DNA from: Desulfurococcales archaeon
GTDB taxonomy: Archaea > Thermoproteota > Thermoprotei_A > Sulfolobales > NBVN01
DNA length: 64,000 nt
Assembly: GCA_015523295.1 (NCBI GenBank)
Contig: WAKQ01000017.1
Span: 84,199-148,198, forward strand
Direction: 5' to 3'
The notes below the pieces were generated by a model, which made no database searches, was not told the origin of the DNA, and saw nothing but the letters and a program-made list of their open reading frames with translations. The translations under genes and the position numbers were made by a program. Positions 53,483 through 62,406 of this stretch are shown in pieces. How positions within the stretch are numbered: position 1 is the first letter of the stretch; each line of letters begins with the position of its first letter.

Positions 53483-53725
53483 ATGTCTAAGGTCGTAAAG
53501 ATGAGATGCGAGAAGGGCGTGCTTAAACCTCTTGAACCAGTTGACCTAGATGAGGGCGAGAAGGTTCTTATAACGATAAAGCGTGATATTAGAAAGGTTC
53601 TGAAAAAATATCGGGGAGTCCTTGGGAAATCCTCGATTAAGTAACTATTAGAGCTTGAGAAGGAAGAAAGCTCATTAGCAGTAAAGGGAACCTATATTGA
53701 CACATCAACACGAGCTTCATTCTAG
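53483..53725 (+). pseudogene. Broken AF2212-type (DUF104) antitoxin with possible toxin remnant
   Basis: Starting at ATG 53483 the 53 codons give a typical DUF104 antitoxin: MRCEKGVLKPLEPVDLDEGEKV and ITIKRDIRK, the fold that blocks VapC-type toxins. A TAA at 53642 interrupts it after SSIK, but the frame goes on with LLELEKEE, the usual antitoxin tail, so one GAA-to-TAA change would explain the stop. The frame continues to VKGTYIDTS and ends at TAG 53723; YIDTS resembles the start of a PIN toxin, of which nothing more is left. A short 53-residue protein may still be made. Confidence 0.65.
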
Positions 53726-53986
53726 CATCTTTGGGTATGTTTATGTTGTTTTAGAGGAGACATCTCTTTAACTATTATTTTGTTTTGCTATTCATGGATA
53801 AAGTTTTTATGGGTCGAGTTATATCGTTATCGATAATAAAGGTAGGATAGGACATTCCTAATAAGCTAAGATGGCTTAGAACAAGATAACATAACCATTA
53901 ATTATTTTTGTTTATGACTCTAGGTTCTATTGTATGTTAAGTTTAAGTATTAAAAATATGCCTTCATCTTTTTTAGAGGGTGGAGA
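53726..53986. other. AT-rich region upstream of the P-type ATPase
   Basis: No gene seen. It holds the palindrome TTATCGATAA at 53827-53836 and a hairpin CTAAG-ATGG-CTTAG near 53868. A similar ATATCGATTATA occurs near 53432. A TATA-like AGTATTAAAAATATG lies near 53945, about 35 bp before the ATPase ATG. Confidence 0.4.
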
Positions 53987-56482
53987 ATGGCTACCAGCAG
54001 CAAAGAGTATCACACACTGACAGCCTTACAGATAAAGAAACTTACCTCTGATGAGCTAGCCAGAGAGTTAAACACTGATCTAAGGAGAGGGCTAAGTAGT
54101 GAGGAAGCCAGAAGAAGGCTTAGGGTTTATGGACCTAACGAGATACCTGAGAAGAAAGTTCATCCAATACTTAAGTTGCTTGGTTATTTTTGGGGTCCTA
54201 TTCCATGGATGATTGAGGTAGCTGCTGTTCTATCTGGAGTGATTCAACATTGGGTTGACTTCTGGATTATTGTTTCTATGCTTTTAATTAACGGTTTCAT
54301 TGGTTTCTGGCAGGAGTATAAAGCGGAAAACATTATGAATTACTTAAAGCAGAAACTAAGTCAGCAGGCAAGAGTACTTAGGGATGGAAAATGGATTACC
54401 GTACCTGCAAGAGAACTTGTTCCTGGAGATATTGTTAGATTAAGGATAGGGGACATCGTTCCAGCAGATATTAAGCTTATTGAGGGGGATTACCTACTCG
54501 TTGATGAGTCAGTGATTACTGGTGAGTCCTTACCTGTCAATAAGCGTGTGGGTCAAGTAGTATTCTCTGGCACCTTAGTTAAGAGAGGCGAGATGACTGG
54601 CATTGTAGTAGCTACAGGGGTCCATACATTCTTCGGAAAGACAGTACAGCTGGTTCAGAAAGCTAAAACCCCTAGCGAGTATCAGAAACTAATACTAAAG
54701 GTTGGAGATTTCCTGATATTGCTGACTGTAGCATTAGTGGCAATAATGATCATCGTTGAGCTATTCAGAGGAGCCGAAATTATTGAATTAGTGAGATTTG
54801 CCTTAGTTATGAGTGTTGCTGCAATACCTGCAGCAATGCCTGCAGTTCTCTCAATAACTATGGCAATAGGTGCTTATGAATTGGCTAAACGCCAAGCAAT
54901 AGTAAGAAAGCTTATTGCTATTGAAGAGATGGCTGGTGTAGACGTATTATGCGCTGATAAGACCGGTACACTAACAAAGAACCAACTAACACTATCTGAT
55001 CCTGTGCCTTTTAATAACTTCAGTAAAGAGGAAGTCATTCTTTATGCAGCATTAGCTTCTAGAGAAGAAGATAAGGATCCAATAGACCTTGCAATCTTAA
55101 ATGCTCTAGGCAAATATAATCTAGAGAAGGATCTTGAGAAGTACAAGCAAATTAAGTTTATACCTTTCGATCCCATAAGAAAGAGAACCGAGGCAATCAT
55201 TCAGAGTGCTAAGGGCGAATTATTTAAGGTTGCTAAGGGTGCACCTCAAGTAATCCTTGATTTAAGTAAGGCTAACGAACAGTTTAGAGAAAAAATTATG
55301 AAGCTTGTGGATGAACATGCTGAGAAAGGCTTCCGAATAATAGCTGTTGCTAGAGCATACCAGGATAACTGGGAAGTAGTAGGATTAATACCATTATTTG
55401 ATCCGCCTAGAGAGGATTCAGCTGAAACAATTAAGTTCCTCAAAAAGATGGGCGTTAAAGTAAAGATGATTACTGGCGACCATATATCTATAGCCAAGCA
55501 AATAGCGCATATGCTAGGGATAGGACACCAGATATACACCATAGATGAACTTAAGAAAGTGCATCAGAGTGAGGCAGAAAAAATGATTGAAGAGGCTGAC
55601 GGTTTCGCTCAAGTATTCCCAGAACATAAATACGCTATCGTTGATACTCTTCAAAGGCATGGCCACTCAGTAGCAATGACAGGGGATGGAGTTAATGATG
55701 CACCAGCGCTTAAGAAGGCTGACGTAGGCATTGCTGTGGCTAATGCAACAGATGCGGCTAGGGCTGCTGCAGACATAGTTATGCTGGCTCCAGGAATCTC
55801 GGTGATTAAGGACGCTCTTGTTGAAGCAAGGAAAATATTTAGAAGAATGTATAGTTATGTGGTCTACAGAATAACTGAGACTATAAGGGTTTTGTTCTTT
55901 ATTACTATATCTGTCTTCGCCTTTAACTTCTACCCAGTAACTACAATCCAGATAATCCTCCTCGCACTACTTAACGACATACCAATACTCACTATAGCTT
56001 ATGACAATGTAAAAATAGGTAGAAAACCAGAGAAATGGAATATACCCCTAATACTTGGACTTTCCTCAGCACTAGGAAGTATAGGAGTTATCGAATCCTT
56101 CTTACTTCTATGGATAGGAATAAACATCTTCCACATGAACCCAGAAACACAATTGGCTATGATACAGACATTCATGTTCCTCAAGCTTGCTGTAGCAGGA
56201 CACTTAACGATTTTCGTAACCAGAACGCATAAACCATTCTACGCTATAGCTCCAGGTAAATGGCTTTTTGTAACAGCTGTAGTGACTAAGCTAATAGCTA
56301 CCTTAGTAGCCATATTCGGCTTAGGGCTGGTGGCACCAATACCTGCATGGATGGCTGGAATATTATGGATCTACTGCCTAATATGGTTCCTAATAGAAGA
56401 CCTTACCAAGCTAACGATATATAAAATGGCTGAAGAAACACCAATACATATTAAAATGACCCAATACAAAGAATATTTCTAA
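53987..56482 (+). CDS. P3A-type plasma-membrane H+-ATPase
   Basis: 831-residue P-type ATPase that pumps protons out at the cost of ATP, related to plant and fungal plasma-membrane pumps and to a few archaeal ones. Phosphorylation site DKTGTLTKNQ with Asp 324, actuator loop ITGES, hinge MTGDGVNDAPALKKADVG, and the M6 motif ALLNDIPILTIAYDN whose Asp marks proton pumps. About ten membrane segments; no C-terminal autoinhibitory tail. ATG 53987 follows GAGGGTGGAG. It is the only intact gene inside the tRNA-bounded region and stands alone, with wide AT-rich flanks, so it may have come by transfer. Confidence 0.92.
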   Translation: MATSSKEYHTLTALQIKKLTSDELARELNTDLRRGLSSEEARRRLRVYGPNEIPEKKVHPILKLLGYFWGPIPWMIEVAAVLSGVIQHWVDFWIIVSMLLINGFIGFWQEYKAENIMNYLKQKLSQQARVLRDGKWITVPARELVPGDIVRLRIGDIVPADIKLIEGDYLLVDESVITGESLPVNKRVGQVVFSGTLVKRGEMTGIVVATGVHTFFGKTVQLVQKAKTPSEYQKLILKVGDFLILLTVALVAIMIIVELFRGAEIIELVRFALVMSVAAIPAAMPAVLSITMAIGAYELAKRQAIVRKLIAIEEMAGVDVLCADKTGTLTKNQLTLSDPVPFNNFSKEEVILYAALASREEDKDPIDLAILNALGKYNLEKDLEKYKQIKFIPFDPIRKRTEAIIQSAKGELFKVAKGAPQVILDLSKANEQFREKIMKLVDEHAEKGFRIIAVARAYQDNWEVVGLIPLFDPPREDSAETIKFLKKMGVKVKMITGDHISIAKQIAHMLGIGHQIYTIDELKKVHQSEAEKMIEEADGFAQVFPEHKYAIVDTLQRHGHSVAMTGDGVNDAPALKKADVGIAVANATDAARAAADIVMLAPGISVIKDALVEARKIFRRMYSYVVYRITETIRVLFFITISVFAFNFYPVTTIQIILLALLNDIPILTIAYDNVKIGRKPEKWNIPLILGLSSALGSIGVIESFLLLWIGINIFHMNPETQLAMIQTFMFLKLAVAGHLTIFVTRTHKPFYAIAPGKWLFVTAVVTKLIATLVAIFGLGLVAPIPAWMAGILWIYCLIWFLIEDLTKLTIYKMAEETPIHIKMTQYKEYF

Positions 56483-57479
56483 AGATAGAGTAAAACAGCT
56501 TAAGACCAATGACTAAAAGCAGTTTTTAATTTTCAGTATTATTTCATTAAAAAGTATTTTAATATCAACTAAATTTATGTTAATATCTTTATTTTAGCCT
56601 GCTTTCAGAATTCCTTACAGTATTTAATCTACGCTCATAAACTTCCTCAAGTTTAACCTCTTAAGCACATTATAATTAAAAATAATCAAATCATTTTAAA
56701 TACACTAAAATAAAATTTATTTTTAATGATGTGTTTTAGTAGGTCGTGTATCGGATGACATAAGCAGGTATGAAGAATACATAAGCACCTAATACAGAAA
56801 ATACTGGGGTTTGAGAAGGATTGTAGGATCAGGATTTTGAGAGCAGAAGGATTCTAGCCTTTGCAAGTGAAACTATTGTTGCCTCATATGCTACTGATGT
56901 ATTATAATTTAACCGTAGTGCTAAGTTGTTGAAATGAAACAAATCGCAATCTTCGGTTCTTAAGTCATTCCTGCCTAAACCAATTTTCCTCAACTTATGA
57001 ATGCTGAAGGAATGATGATTTCTAGATACTTAATTTCTTAATGGGATGTAATCATCTGATTCAGGAACGAACTTTATTTAGCCTTCATTAACTCAAATAA
57101 CTCAATAGCTAATCATACATCATCAACCTCATAAATTATTGTACCCTCAACCCTCCATTACCCTACCTATCCTTAATTATTATCTCTAAATAAAACTATG
57201 AGAACATTCATCATTATCCTGCTAATATGAACTAAGTAAGCAGTGTTCTAGGTTCTATATCAATAATCGCCTTACATTAACACTCTTTCCTGAAGGCTTG
57301 GTAAGCAACGATCATGTCAGCATTTACCTGCTAAACGCCTCAGCAGCTATATCCTCTGCTCAACTGCCAACATGCCCAGCGGACACTACCATGTTTCCAG
57401 ATTCTCTAATACTGGAGACATGCCTCTTAGGGAAAAATAGAGGAAAAGAACCGGAAAATATATGAGTAAAGGTGGGTCG
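56483..57479. other. 1-kb AT-rich stretch with decayed reading frames
   Basis: No intact gene. Two stretches read like eroded proteins: plus strand about 56744-56835 (RVSDDISRYEEYIS, then after a stop YRKYWGLRRIVGSGF) and minus strand about 57074-57150 (EGTIIYEVDD, then after a stop LAIELFELMKAK). Neither can be assigned. Such decay is not seen elsewhere in this compact window and fits a dying accessory element. Confidence 0.5.
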
Positions 57480-57558
57480 TGGCGGGCCCGCCGGGATTTG
57501 AACCCGGGACTTCCGGCTCCGCAGGCCGGCGCCCTAATCCTGGCTAGGCCACGGGCCC
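57480..57558 (-). tRNA. tRNA-Arg(GCG)
   Basis: Complete gene on the minus strand, 79 nt with CCA: acceptor GGGCCCG/CGGGCCC, anticodon arm CCGGC-CTGCGGA-GCCGG (anticodon GCG), T arm CCGGG-TTCAAAT-CCCGG. No intron. It marks the right end of the AT-rich accessory region, whose left end is a partial copy of a tRNA-Arg. Confidence 0.95.
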
Positions 57559-57633
57559 TTCCTAGTAAGTCGTTCATAGGATAATTAATTTCTACCTATA
57601 TTAGATATTACTGCAGAGGCTGTTCCAAGGAGC

Positions 57634-58314
57634 CTAGATAGCCAGTGCATTGGCTAGCTCATACATTTTCTTCCCAGGGTCTGCTGATTTCATTACTGCA
57701 GAGGCTACGAGCACGCCCTGAGTTCCTAGCTCGATCGCTTTTCTTGCATCTTCCCCTGAGGTTATGCCTGCGCCAGTCAATATGATAACGTCGCTGTTCA
57801 CCTTTCGCACTCTATCCACAGTGTTGGATATGACTTCTGGTTTCGCCTTGGATACAGGAATGCCTGTACCTATTAGCTCAGGTGGCTCTACAGCAACCAT
57901 GTAAGGGTTCATCGATGCGATGGCGGCAACCGATGCCGGTGTGGCGCCGCAAACGAGTGTTTTAAGGCCTAAGAACTTAGACTTACTTATTAAGAATTCT
58001 ATATCGTCTAATTTCATTCTATGTTCACTGTGGTTGATCATTATGCCTTCAACTCCTACATCCTTTAAAATCTCCGGAGGAATAAATCCTGTATAAGCAC
58101 CTACCTCTACAGGGTCTGCATGCTGGGCATATACCTTAGCATAGGAAACGGTACTTAAGATTTCTCTTAACTCTGTTGCCGGTGGAAGGAGTACTACTTC
58201 AACGCTACCTTGGAATTCTTTAGCTACAGCATCAGAGTTTCTAGCTATTTTAAGAGCTTTAGCCCCGAACGCTGTCGGGTAGGCCTTGAAGTTCACAGCT
58301 AGTATGTGTTTCAA
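57634..58314 (-). CDS. tpiA: Triosephosphate isomerase
   Basis: Interconverts dihydroxyacetone phosphate and glyceraldehyde 3-phosphate. The archaeal form is short, 226 residues here from TTG 58314, which follows GAGGTG and gives the family start LKHILAVNFKAYP; the longer ATG at 58338 adds eight residues. Catalytic His in INHSEHR, Glu in VAVEPPELIGTG, phosphate loop in LTGAGITSGEDARKA. Lies 72 bp downstream of the FBP aldolase/phosphatase gene, and both act in gluconeogenesis. Confidence 0.95.
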   Translation of the reverse strand: MKHILAVNFKAYPTAFGAKALKIARNSDAVAKEFQGSVEVVLLPPATELREILSTVSYAKVYAQHADPVEVGAYTGFIPPEILKDVGVEGIMINHSEHRMKLDDIEFLISKSKFLGLKTLVCGATPASVAAIASMNPYMVAVEPPELIGTGIPVSKAKPEVISNTVDRVRKVNSDVIILTGAGITSGEDARKAIELGTQGVLVASAVMKSADPGKKMYELANALAI

Positions 58315-58385
58315 GATCTCCACCTCTAAATGAATCACGTCCTTTTAAGGTACTTTTAGGGAAGAAAATGGAAAGGGAATTGCGT

Positions 58386-59549
58386 TTACTCATGGGTTAA
58401 CATTTTCGTCTCAACTATTGGCTTCCGTGCTTTGAATTCTCCTTCAACTTTCACAAATCTATCCTTCAGTTTCTCGAGGACCTGCGGAAGTGTGGTGTAC
58501 TCCATCTCTTCAGGGCCTAGTCTGTGAGGCATGAAGGGACCATGCCTCCTCATATAGTCAGCTATCTCCTGCGCTAGCTCCCTTGCCTTATCGAAGGCGA
58601 CATCGTCGAAGAGGTCTGAGGGACCGACAAGCCTTCCGTTCTTGACCTGGAATCCTAATGCTATAATTCTAGGTGGTCCATCAAATCTTGTTGCCTTAGC
58701 ATACCTTTGAGGAACGGGCATTAGCGGGCCGTGATGAGACCCTCTCATCCAGCCTGCGACCAGGTGGGGGAACGTGAAAGGTTCAAGCACTTCCCCCAGC
58801 GCTGGGAAGCCTGACTGTGCCCTAACTATCGCTACAGGATCGTCTTTCCCAATATATTTCCCGGCAATTAGATTCAGCCTCTCAACGCTGACAACTGCCC
58901 CTATTTCATTGTCGGACTTCCTGTATACCCTCCTGATAACATATCTGGATGGCGTGCCTATAATTGCCAGGAGATCATACATTTCCTCAGGCGTTGACAG
59001 CGTTACGGATTTACTCTCAAACACGTCGAATACCTCAAACTTGAATCCATCATGTAGTCTAGGATCTATGACGAGTCCTGCAGTATTGAAGGGATCTGCA
59101 AATATCCTGAAGATCGGGAGGTTATATGCACCGGGCTCTGTCTTATCAGCCATGAAAACCACTATAGGTTCAGCCGGCCTCTCAACAAACTCCATCTCCG
59201 CAACTCCTGGGCCAAGACCCCTCACGTTTCCTGAGAAAGCCTCACTTAGGAGGTCCTGGCCTGCAGCATACAGGCCTAACTCCTTAGAGATTTTCGTAGC
59301 TTCCTTGAATGCGGACCAGGCAAGCTCATGGATCTCAGGCGCATCGACCCCTTTATTATGGGTCATTATCAACTCTAAGTCGTCGCCAACATGCGTCACA
59401 TAGAAGTCTATTATGATGCCCTTACTCTTAGCCTCTGCGAGCACTTTAGTGGCTGCTGCCATAGTGTCCGGGTGAACAACATGGTGGCCGGCTAGAGATC
59501 CTATGTCAGCCTTAATTACAGATACTGTTGTTTTGGGTTTATCATTCAT
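58386..59549 (-). CDS. fbp: Fructose-1,6-bisphosphate aldolase/phosphatase
   Basis: Bifunctional archaeal enzyme that joins triose phosphates to fructose bisphosphate and removes phosphate, making gluconeogenesis one-way. 387 residues. Family blocks: SVIKADIGSLAGHHVVHPDT at the N-terminus with metal-binding Asp and His, HVGDDLELIMTH, GPGVAEMEFVERPAEP, and RGSHHGPLMPVP. It is found mainly in thermophilic and autotrophic archaea and is taken as an ancestral enzyme. In line with tpiA. Confidence 0.96.
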   Translation of the reverse strand: MNDKPKTTVSVIKADIGSLAGHHVVHPDTMAAATKVLAEAKSKGIIIDFYVTHVGDDLELIMTHNKGVDAPEIHELAWSAFKEATKISKELGLYAAGQDLLSEAFSGNVRGLGPGVAEMEFVERPAEPIVVFMADKTEPGAYNLPIFRIFADPFNTAGLVIDPRLHDGFKFEVFDVFESKSVTLSTPEEMYDLLAIIGTPSRYVIRRVYRKSDNEIGAVVSVERLNLIAGKYIGKDDPVAIVRAQSGFPALGEVLEPFTFPHLVAGWMRGSHHGPLMPVPQRYAKATRFDGPPRIIALGFQVKNGRLVGPSDLFDDVAFDKARELAQEIADYMRRHGPFMPHRLGPEEMEYTTLPQVLEKLKDRFVKVEGEFKARKPIVETKMLTHE

Positions 59550-59625
59550 AATCTGATCACCTAGTTAATTAGGGCTTCAGAAGATTTAAAGCTGAATCCC
59601 ATTAGGGTAATGCAGGAGAATGAAA

Positions 59626-61452
59626 CTAGGATTCTCCTCCAGCCTCCCGTAATGGAGCATAGTAGTATTCACCTATAGCCTTCTGCTTCCTGTCAAGATA
59701 GGAACCCGGCTTGTTAACTCGAGGTCTTCCAGTACGCTGGTCGCGTCTGAATGTAACATTAACATCTTTGAGGAACCTGTTCATCCCCGACCTGAGATCT
59801 TCAGGAGAGTTGGCAACCCCCTCCACTCCTGGAACCCCCTGGAAGACCATCACCCTATTAGCTACATAGTCGATCATGGCTATATCGTGGTCCACCAGGA
59901 ATGTAAGCGTTCTGCGAATCTCACCCACACGTCTGATCGACTTAGCTATGGTAAGCCTCTCCTCAACATCCAGATATGCTGAAGGCTCATCAAATAAGTA
60001 TATGTCAGCTTCATTAGCAAGTGCCACGGCTATAGCGAACTTCTGAAGCTCACCACCGCTTAACTCTGTGATAGCCCTATCACCTAGCTTATGCAACTTA
60101 AGCCTTCTTATAACATCTATCTGAAACCACTCAGTAGCTGCTATTCCTTCCCTACTGAGATCCTTTAACGCTTCCGACACAGTGCTCCATTCATAATGCT
60201 CGGCCTTAATATACTGAGGTTTATAGCTTATTCTAAGACCCTCAACTAGGATATCGCCCTCATCAGGCTTAAGCTCTCCCGCAAGCAATCTCATGAAGGT
60301 GGTCTTCCCTATAGCGTTAGGGCCGAGAATTCCTATGACCTCCCCCACATATGAATTCCCCTCCATAACCTTCAGCCTGAAGCTACCTAATGTTTTCGTC
60401 ATTGGAGGCCATGAAATAAAGGGCTGCCTATTCTGCACTTCCCTTTCAGGAGCTTCCGCATGTATGTGGAAGTATATTGGCTCCTTCCTTATCCTCATGT
60501 TTTCAGCGGGAAGGAAGCCCTCTAAATAGTGGTTTATTCCTGAACCCACAGAGTAAGTCTTAGAATAGATACCGTAGACACCGGGCTCACCGTAGACTAT
60601 CGCTACCTGGTCTGAGATGTAGTCCAGCACTGTAAGGTCGTGCTCCACGACTATGACGTAAGCATTCTTCGGCAAGAGCTCCCTTAAGGCTTGTGCCAGC
60701 GAGAACCTTTCCCTGACGTCTAAATAGCTTGAAGGCTCGTCGAAGTAGTATGCGTTGGCATCCCTTAAGAGTGCTGCAGCTATTGCAAACTTCTGAAGCT
60801 CACCACCGCTGAGCAGCGATACCTTATTATTCCAAGCGCTATTCAAGTTAAGGGATTTGCGCACATCATCTAGCAGGCCTCTTTCATCAACCCTGGCTAG
60901 AATCTCCTTAACAGTTCCTTTGACATATTTCCTAATCATGTCAACGTGCTGGATCTTATGGATCACCTTAATCTCCCTATCGGCCAGCCTCCTCATATAT
61001 TGATAAAGCTCGGTACCTCTGAATCTCTTCAACACCTTCTCCCACGTTGGTTGCGTAGCGAAGTCACCTAAGTTCGGGATTATTTCACCTGAGAGTATCC
61101 TTAAGGTAGTGGACTTCCCTATGCCGTTCCTGCCTATTATACCTATGATACGCCCTTCTTGAGGTATAGGCAGTCCATATAGCTTGAAAGCGTTTGGACC
61201 ATATCTATGTATTAACTTCCTCTCGAGCTCATCCGGTAGGTTAACTATAGATATAGCCTCATAAGGGCATTTCTTAACACATATTCCACAACCTATGCAC
61301 GCTTTCTCATATATGAAGGCCTTCCCGCCTACCTCCTCGGACAATTCTATCGCTTTCCCGCCACTTCTATTAACAGGGCAAAATCTGACACACTCTGCAC
61401 TACACCTGTTTGGCTTACATAGGTCGTAGTCGACTACAGCTACCCTGACCAT
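59626..61452 (-). CDS. abce1: Ribosome recycling ATPase ABCE1/Rli1
   Basis: Splits ribosomes after termination. 608 residues: an N-terminal pair of 4Fe-4S sites (CKPNRCSAECVRFCPVNR and CIGCGICVKKCPYEA), then two ABC domains. NBD1 has GRNGIGKST and LSGGELQKFAIAAALLRD with YFDEPSSYLD; NBD2 has GPNAIGKTT and LSGGELQKFAIAVALANE with LFDEPSAYLD. The hinge regions follow each domain. Soluble, no membrane part. Upstream lies a candidate C/D RNA on the other strand. Confidence 0.97.
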   Translation of the reverse strand: MVRVAVVDYDLCKPNRCSAECVRFCPVNRSGGKAIELSEEVGGKAFIYEKACIGCGICVKKCPYEAISIVNLPDELERKLIHRYGPNAFKLYGLPIPQEGRIIGIIGRNGIGKSTTLRILSGEIIPNLGDFATQPTWEKVLKRFRGTELYQYMRRLADREIKVIHKIQHVDMIRKYVKGTVKEILARVDERGLLDDVRKSLNLNSAWNNKVSLLSGGELQKFAIAAALLRDANAYYFDEPSSYLDVRERFSLAQALRELLPKNAYVIVVEHDLTVLDYISDQVAIVYGEPGVYGIYSKTYSVGSGINHYLEGFLPAENMRIRKEPIYFHIHAEAPEREVQNRQPFISWPPMTKTLGSFRLKVMEGNSYVGEVIGILGPNAIGKTTFMRLLAGELKPDEGDILVEGLRISYKPQYIKAEHYEWSTVSEALKDLSREGIAATEWFQIDVIRRLKLHKLGDRAITELSGGELQKFAIAVALANEADIYLFDEPSAYLDVEERLTIAKSIRRVGEIRRTLTFLVDHDIAMIDYVANRVMVFQGVPGVEGVANSPEDLRSGMNRFLKDVNVTFRRDQRTGRPRVNKPGSYLDRKQKAIGEYYYAPLREAGGES

Positions 61453-61511
61453 CCTACATCCTCTTAGTGTTAAAAGATATCAAGATATAAGGGTTAAAGG
61501 TATGTAGAATA

Positions 61512-61568
61512 CTGTAATGATGAGTGGTGACGGCACTGAAAGGTGAAGAAGTTAATGCTCTGAACCTT
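61512..61568 (+). ncRNA. Candidate C/D box guide RNA
   Basis: The order and spacing fit an archaeal 2'-O-methylation guide closely: C box ATGATGA (61517-61523), 12-nt guide, D' box CTGA (61536-61539), 3-nt spacer, C' box GTGAAGA (61543-61549, one base off), 10-nt guide, D box CTGA (61560-61563). The guides are GTGGTGACGGCA and AGTTAATGCT, each next to its box. The terminal stem is weak and no target was assigned. It lies in a gene-free gap next to abce1. Confidence 0.55.
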
Positions 61569-61686
61569 CATCTAACATTCAATATAATTTCAATATCATA
61601 AATAACATATTATATTTAGATAGAGCCACAAACAATATTACCACTTCTAGGAAACATTTAAAATAAATGCATAAGTTATGAGACCT

Positions 61687-61770
61687 TCACCATTCCTCCT
61701 CTTCCCACTCCTCTTCTTCCTCCCACCAGTCTTCTTCTTCCTCCTCATCCCACTCCCATTCTTCAGACAT
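61687..61770 (-). CDS. Glu/Trp-rich micropeptide (putative)
   Basis: A 27-residue reading frame from ATG 61770 to TGA 61687, made almost only of Glu, Asp and Trp: six Trp spaced among about seventeen acidic residues, ending in Trp. Two upstream ATGs at 61788 and 61785 are in frame and would give 33-34 residues. A TATA-like TTTAAATC lies near 61806-61813 and AGGGAG lies before the ATG. The composition cannot arise from ordinary intergenic drift easily, yet no family is known to me. It lies between cgi121 (upstream) and abce1. Confidence 0.45.
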   Translation of the reverse strand: MSEEWEWDEEEEEDWWEEEEEWEEEEW

Positions 61771-61836
61771 GTGAGGCTCCCTCATCATAAAGCTAAACTT
61801 GGAGGAGATTTAAAGCTTTCTAGCCCTAATAAGCAG

Positions 61837-62406
61837 TTATTTTAGTATCTCGATCTTGGAGTAAGCTATCTCAGTAAGAACTGCCAGAAGCAAATCCTCA
61901 ACCGATGTGAGGTCATGGAACCCCTTTAACCCGTAGAAGTTCTTCACAGCTTCGAGATCTGCCTCACGTCCTACCTCATCCTCAGCTAACTTCCTCAAGA
62001 TACCATGAGGTAATACCCTAACAGCTTCCTCTAAGGAAATTCTTGCCTCTTGTGTTCTTCTAGGGTGCGCCACTATTAAAATGTAAGAATTTGATGAATA
62101 CCTCCTTAACTTATTTACTGCCTTGGATATCTGCCGTGTTGCAGTGAAGAAAAGAAGGTATTGAATATGCGCTTTCTTACTTGGTCCATAACCCTCTTTA
62201 AGAGATTCCCATGTTAAGTAAGCTGGAAGAGCTAATTGTTGCCAGCCAAGAACAAGTTTTGAAGGTATTGCCTGAATGATAAGTGACTCCCCGGATAGCC
62301 CGCTCACCATCTCAGCTATTTTCTCAAGACCTACATCCTTCAGCATAATATATTCTATACTGAGAACTCTCTCTAACTCACTAAGGTAGTTTAGAGGTGA
62401 AATCAT
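61837..62406 (-). CDS. cgi121: KEOPS complex subunit Cgi121
   Basis: Subunit of KEOPS, which makes t6A37 in tRNA; Cgi121 binds the tRNA 3' end and activates Bud32. 189 residues, with family blocks QAIPSKLVLGWQQLALPAYL, AHIQYLLFFTATRQISKAVNKL and YILIVAHPRR. The ATG overlaps the stop of the upstream ubiquitin-like gene by 4 bp. Other KEOPS genes (Kae1, Bud32, Pcc1) are not in the window. Confidence 0.87.
   Translation of the reverse strand: MISPLNYLSELERVLSIEYIMLKDVGLEKIAEMVSGLSGESLIIQAIPSKLVLGWQQLALPAYLTWESLKEGYGPSKKAHIQYLLFFTATRQISKAVNKLRRYSSNSYILIVAHPRRTQEARISLEEAVRVLPHGILRKLAEDEVGREADLEAVKNFYGLKGFHDLTSVEDLLLAVLTEIAYSKIEILK

Noticed and set aside
57012..57060. ATGATGA and CTGA in the AT-rich spacer as a C/D box RNA
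   Set aside because: The D' and C' boxes are missing and the spacing is wrong, so chance is more likely in AT-rich sequence.
57386..57577. 63-codon minus-strand frame covering tRNA-Arg
   Set aside because: It consists mainly of the tRNA sequence read as protein.
58774..59403. 209-codon open frame on the plus strand
   Set aside because: It lies entirely antisense to the FBP aldolase/phosphatase gene, is Ser/Thr/Pro-rich with no family features, and reflects the codon bias of the real gene.
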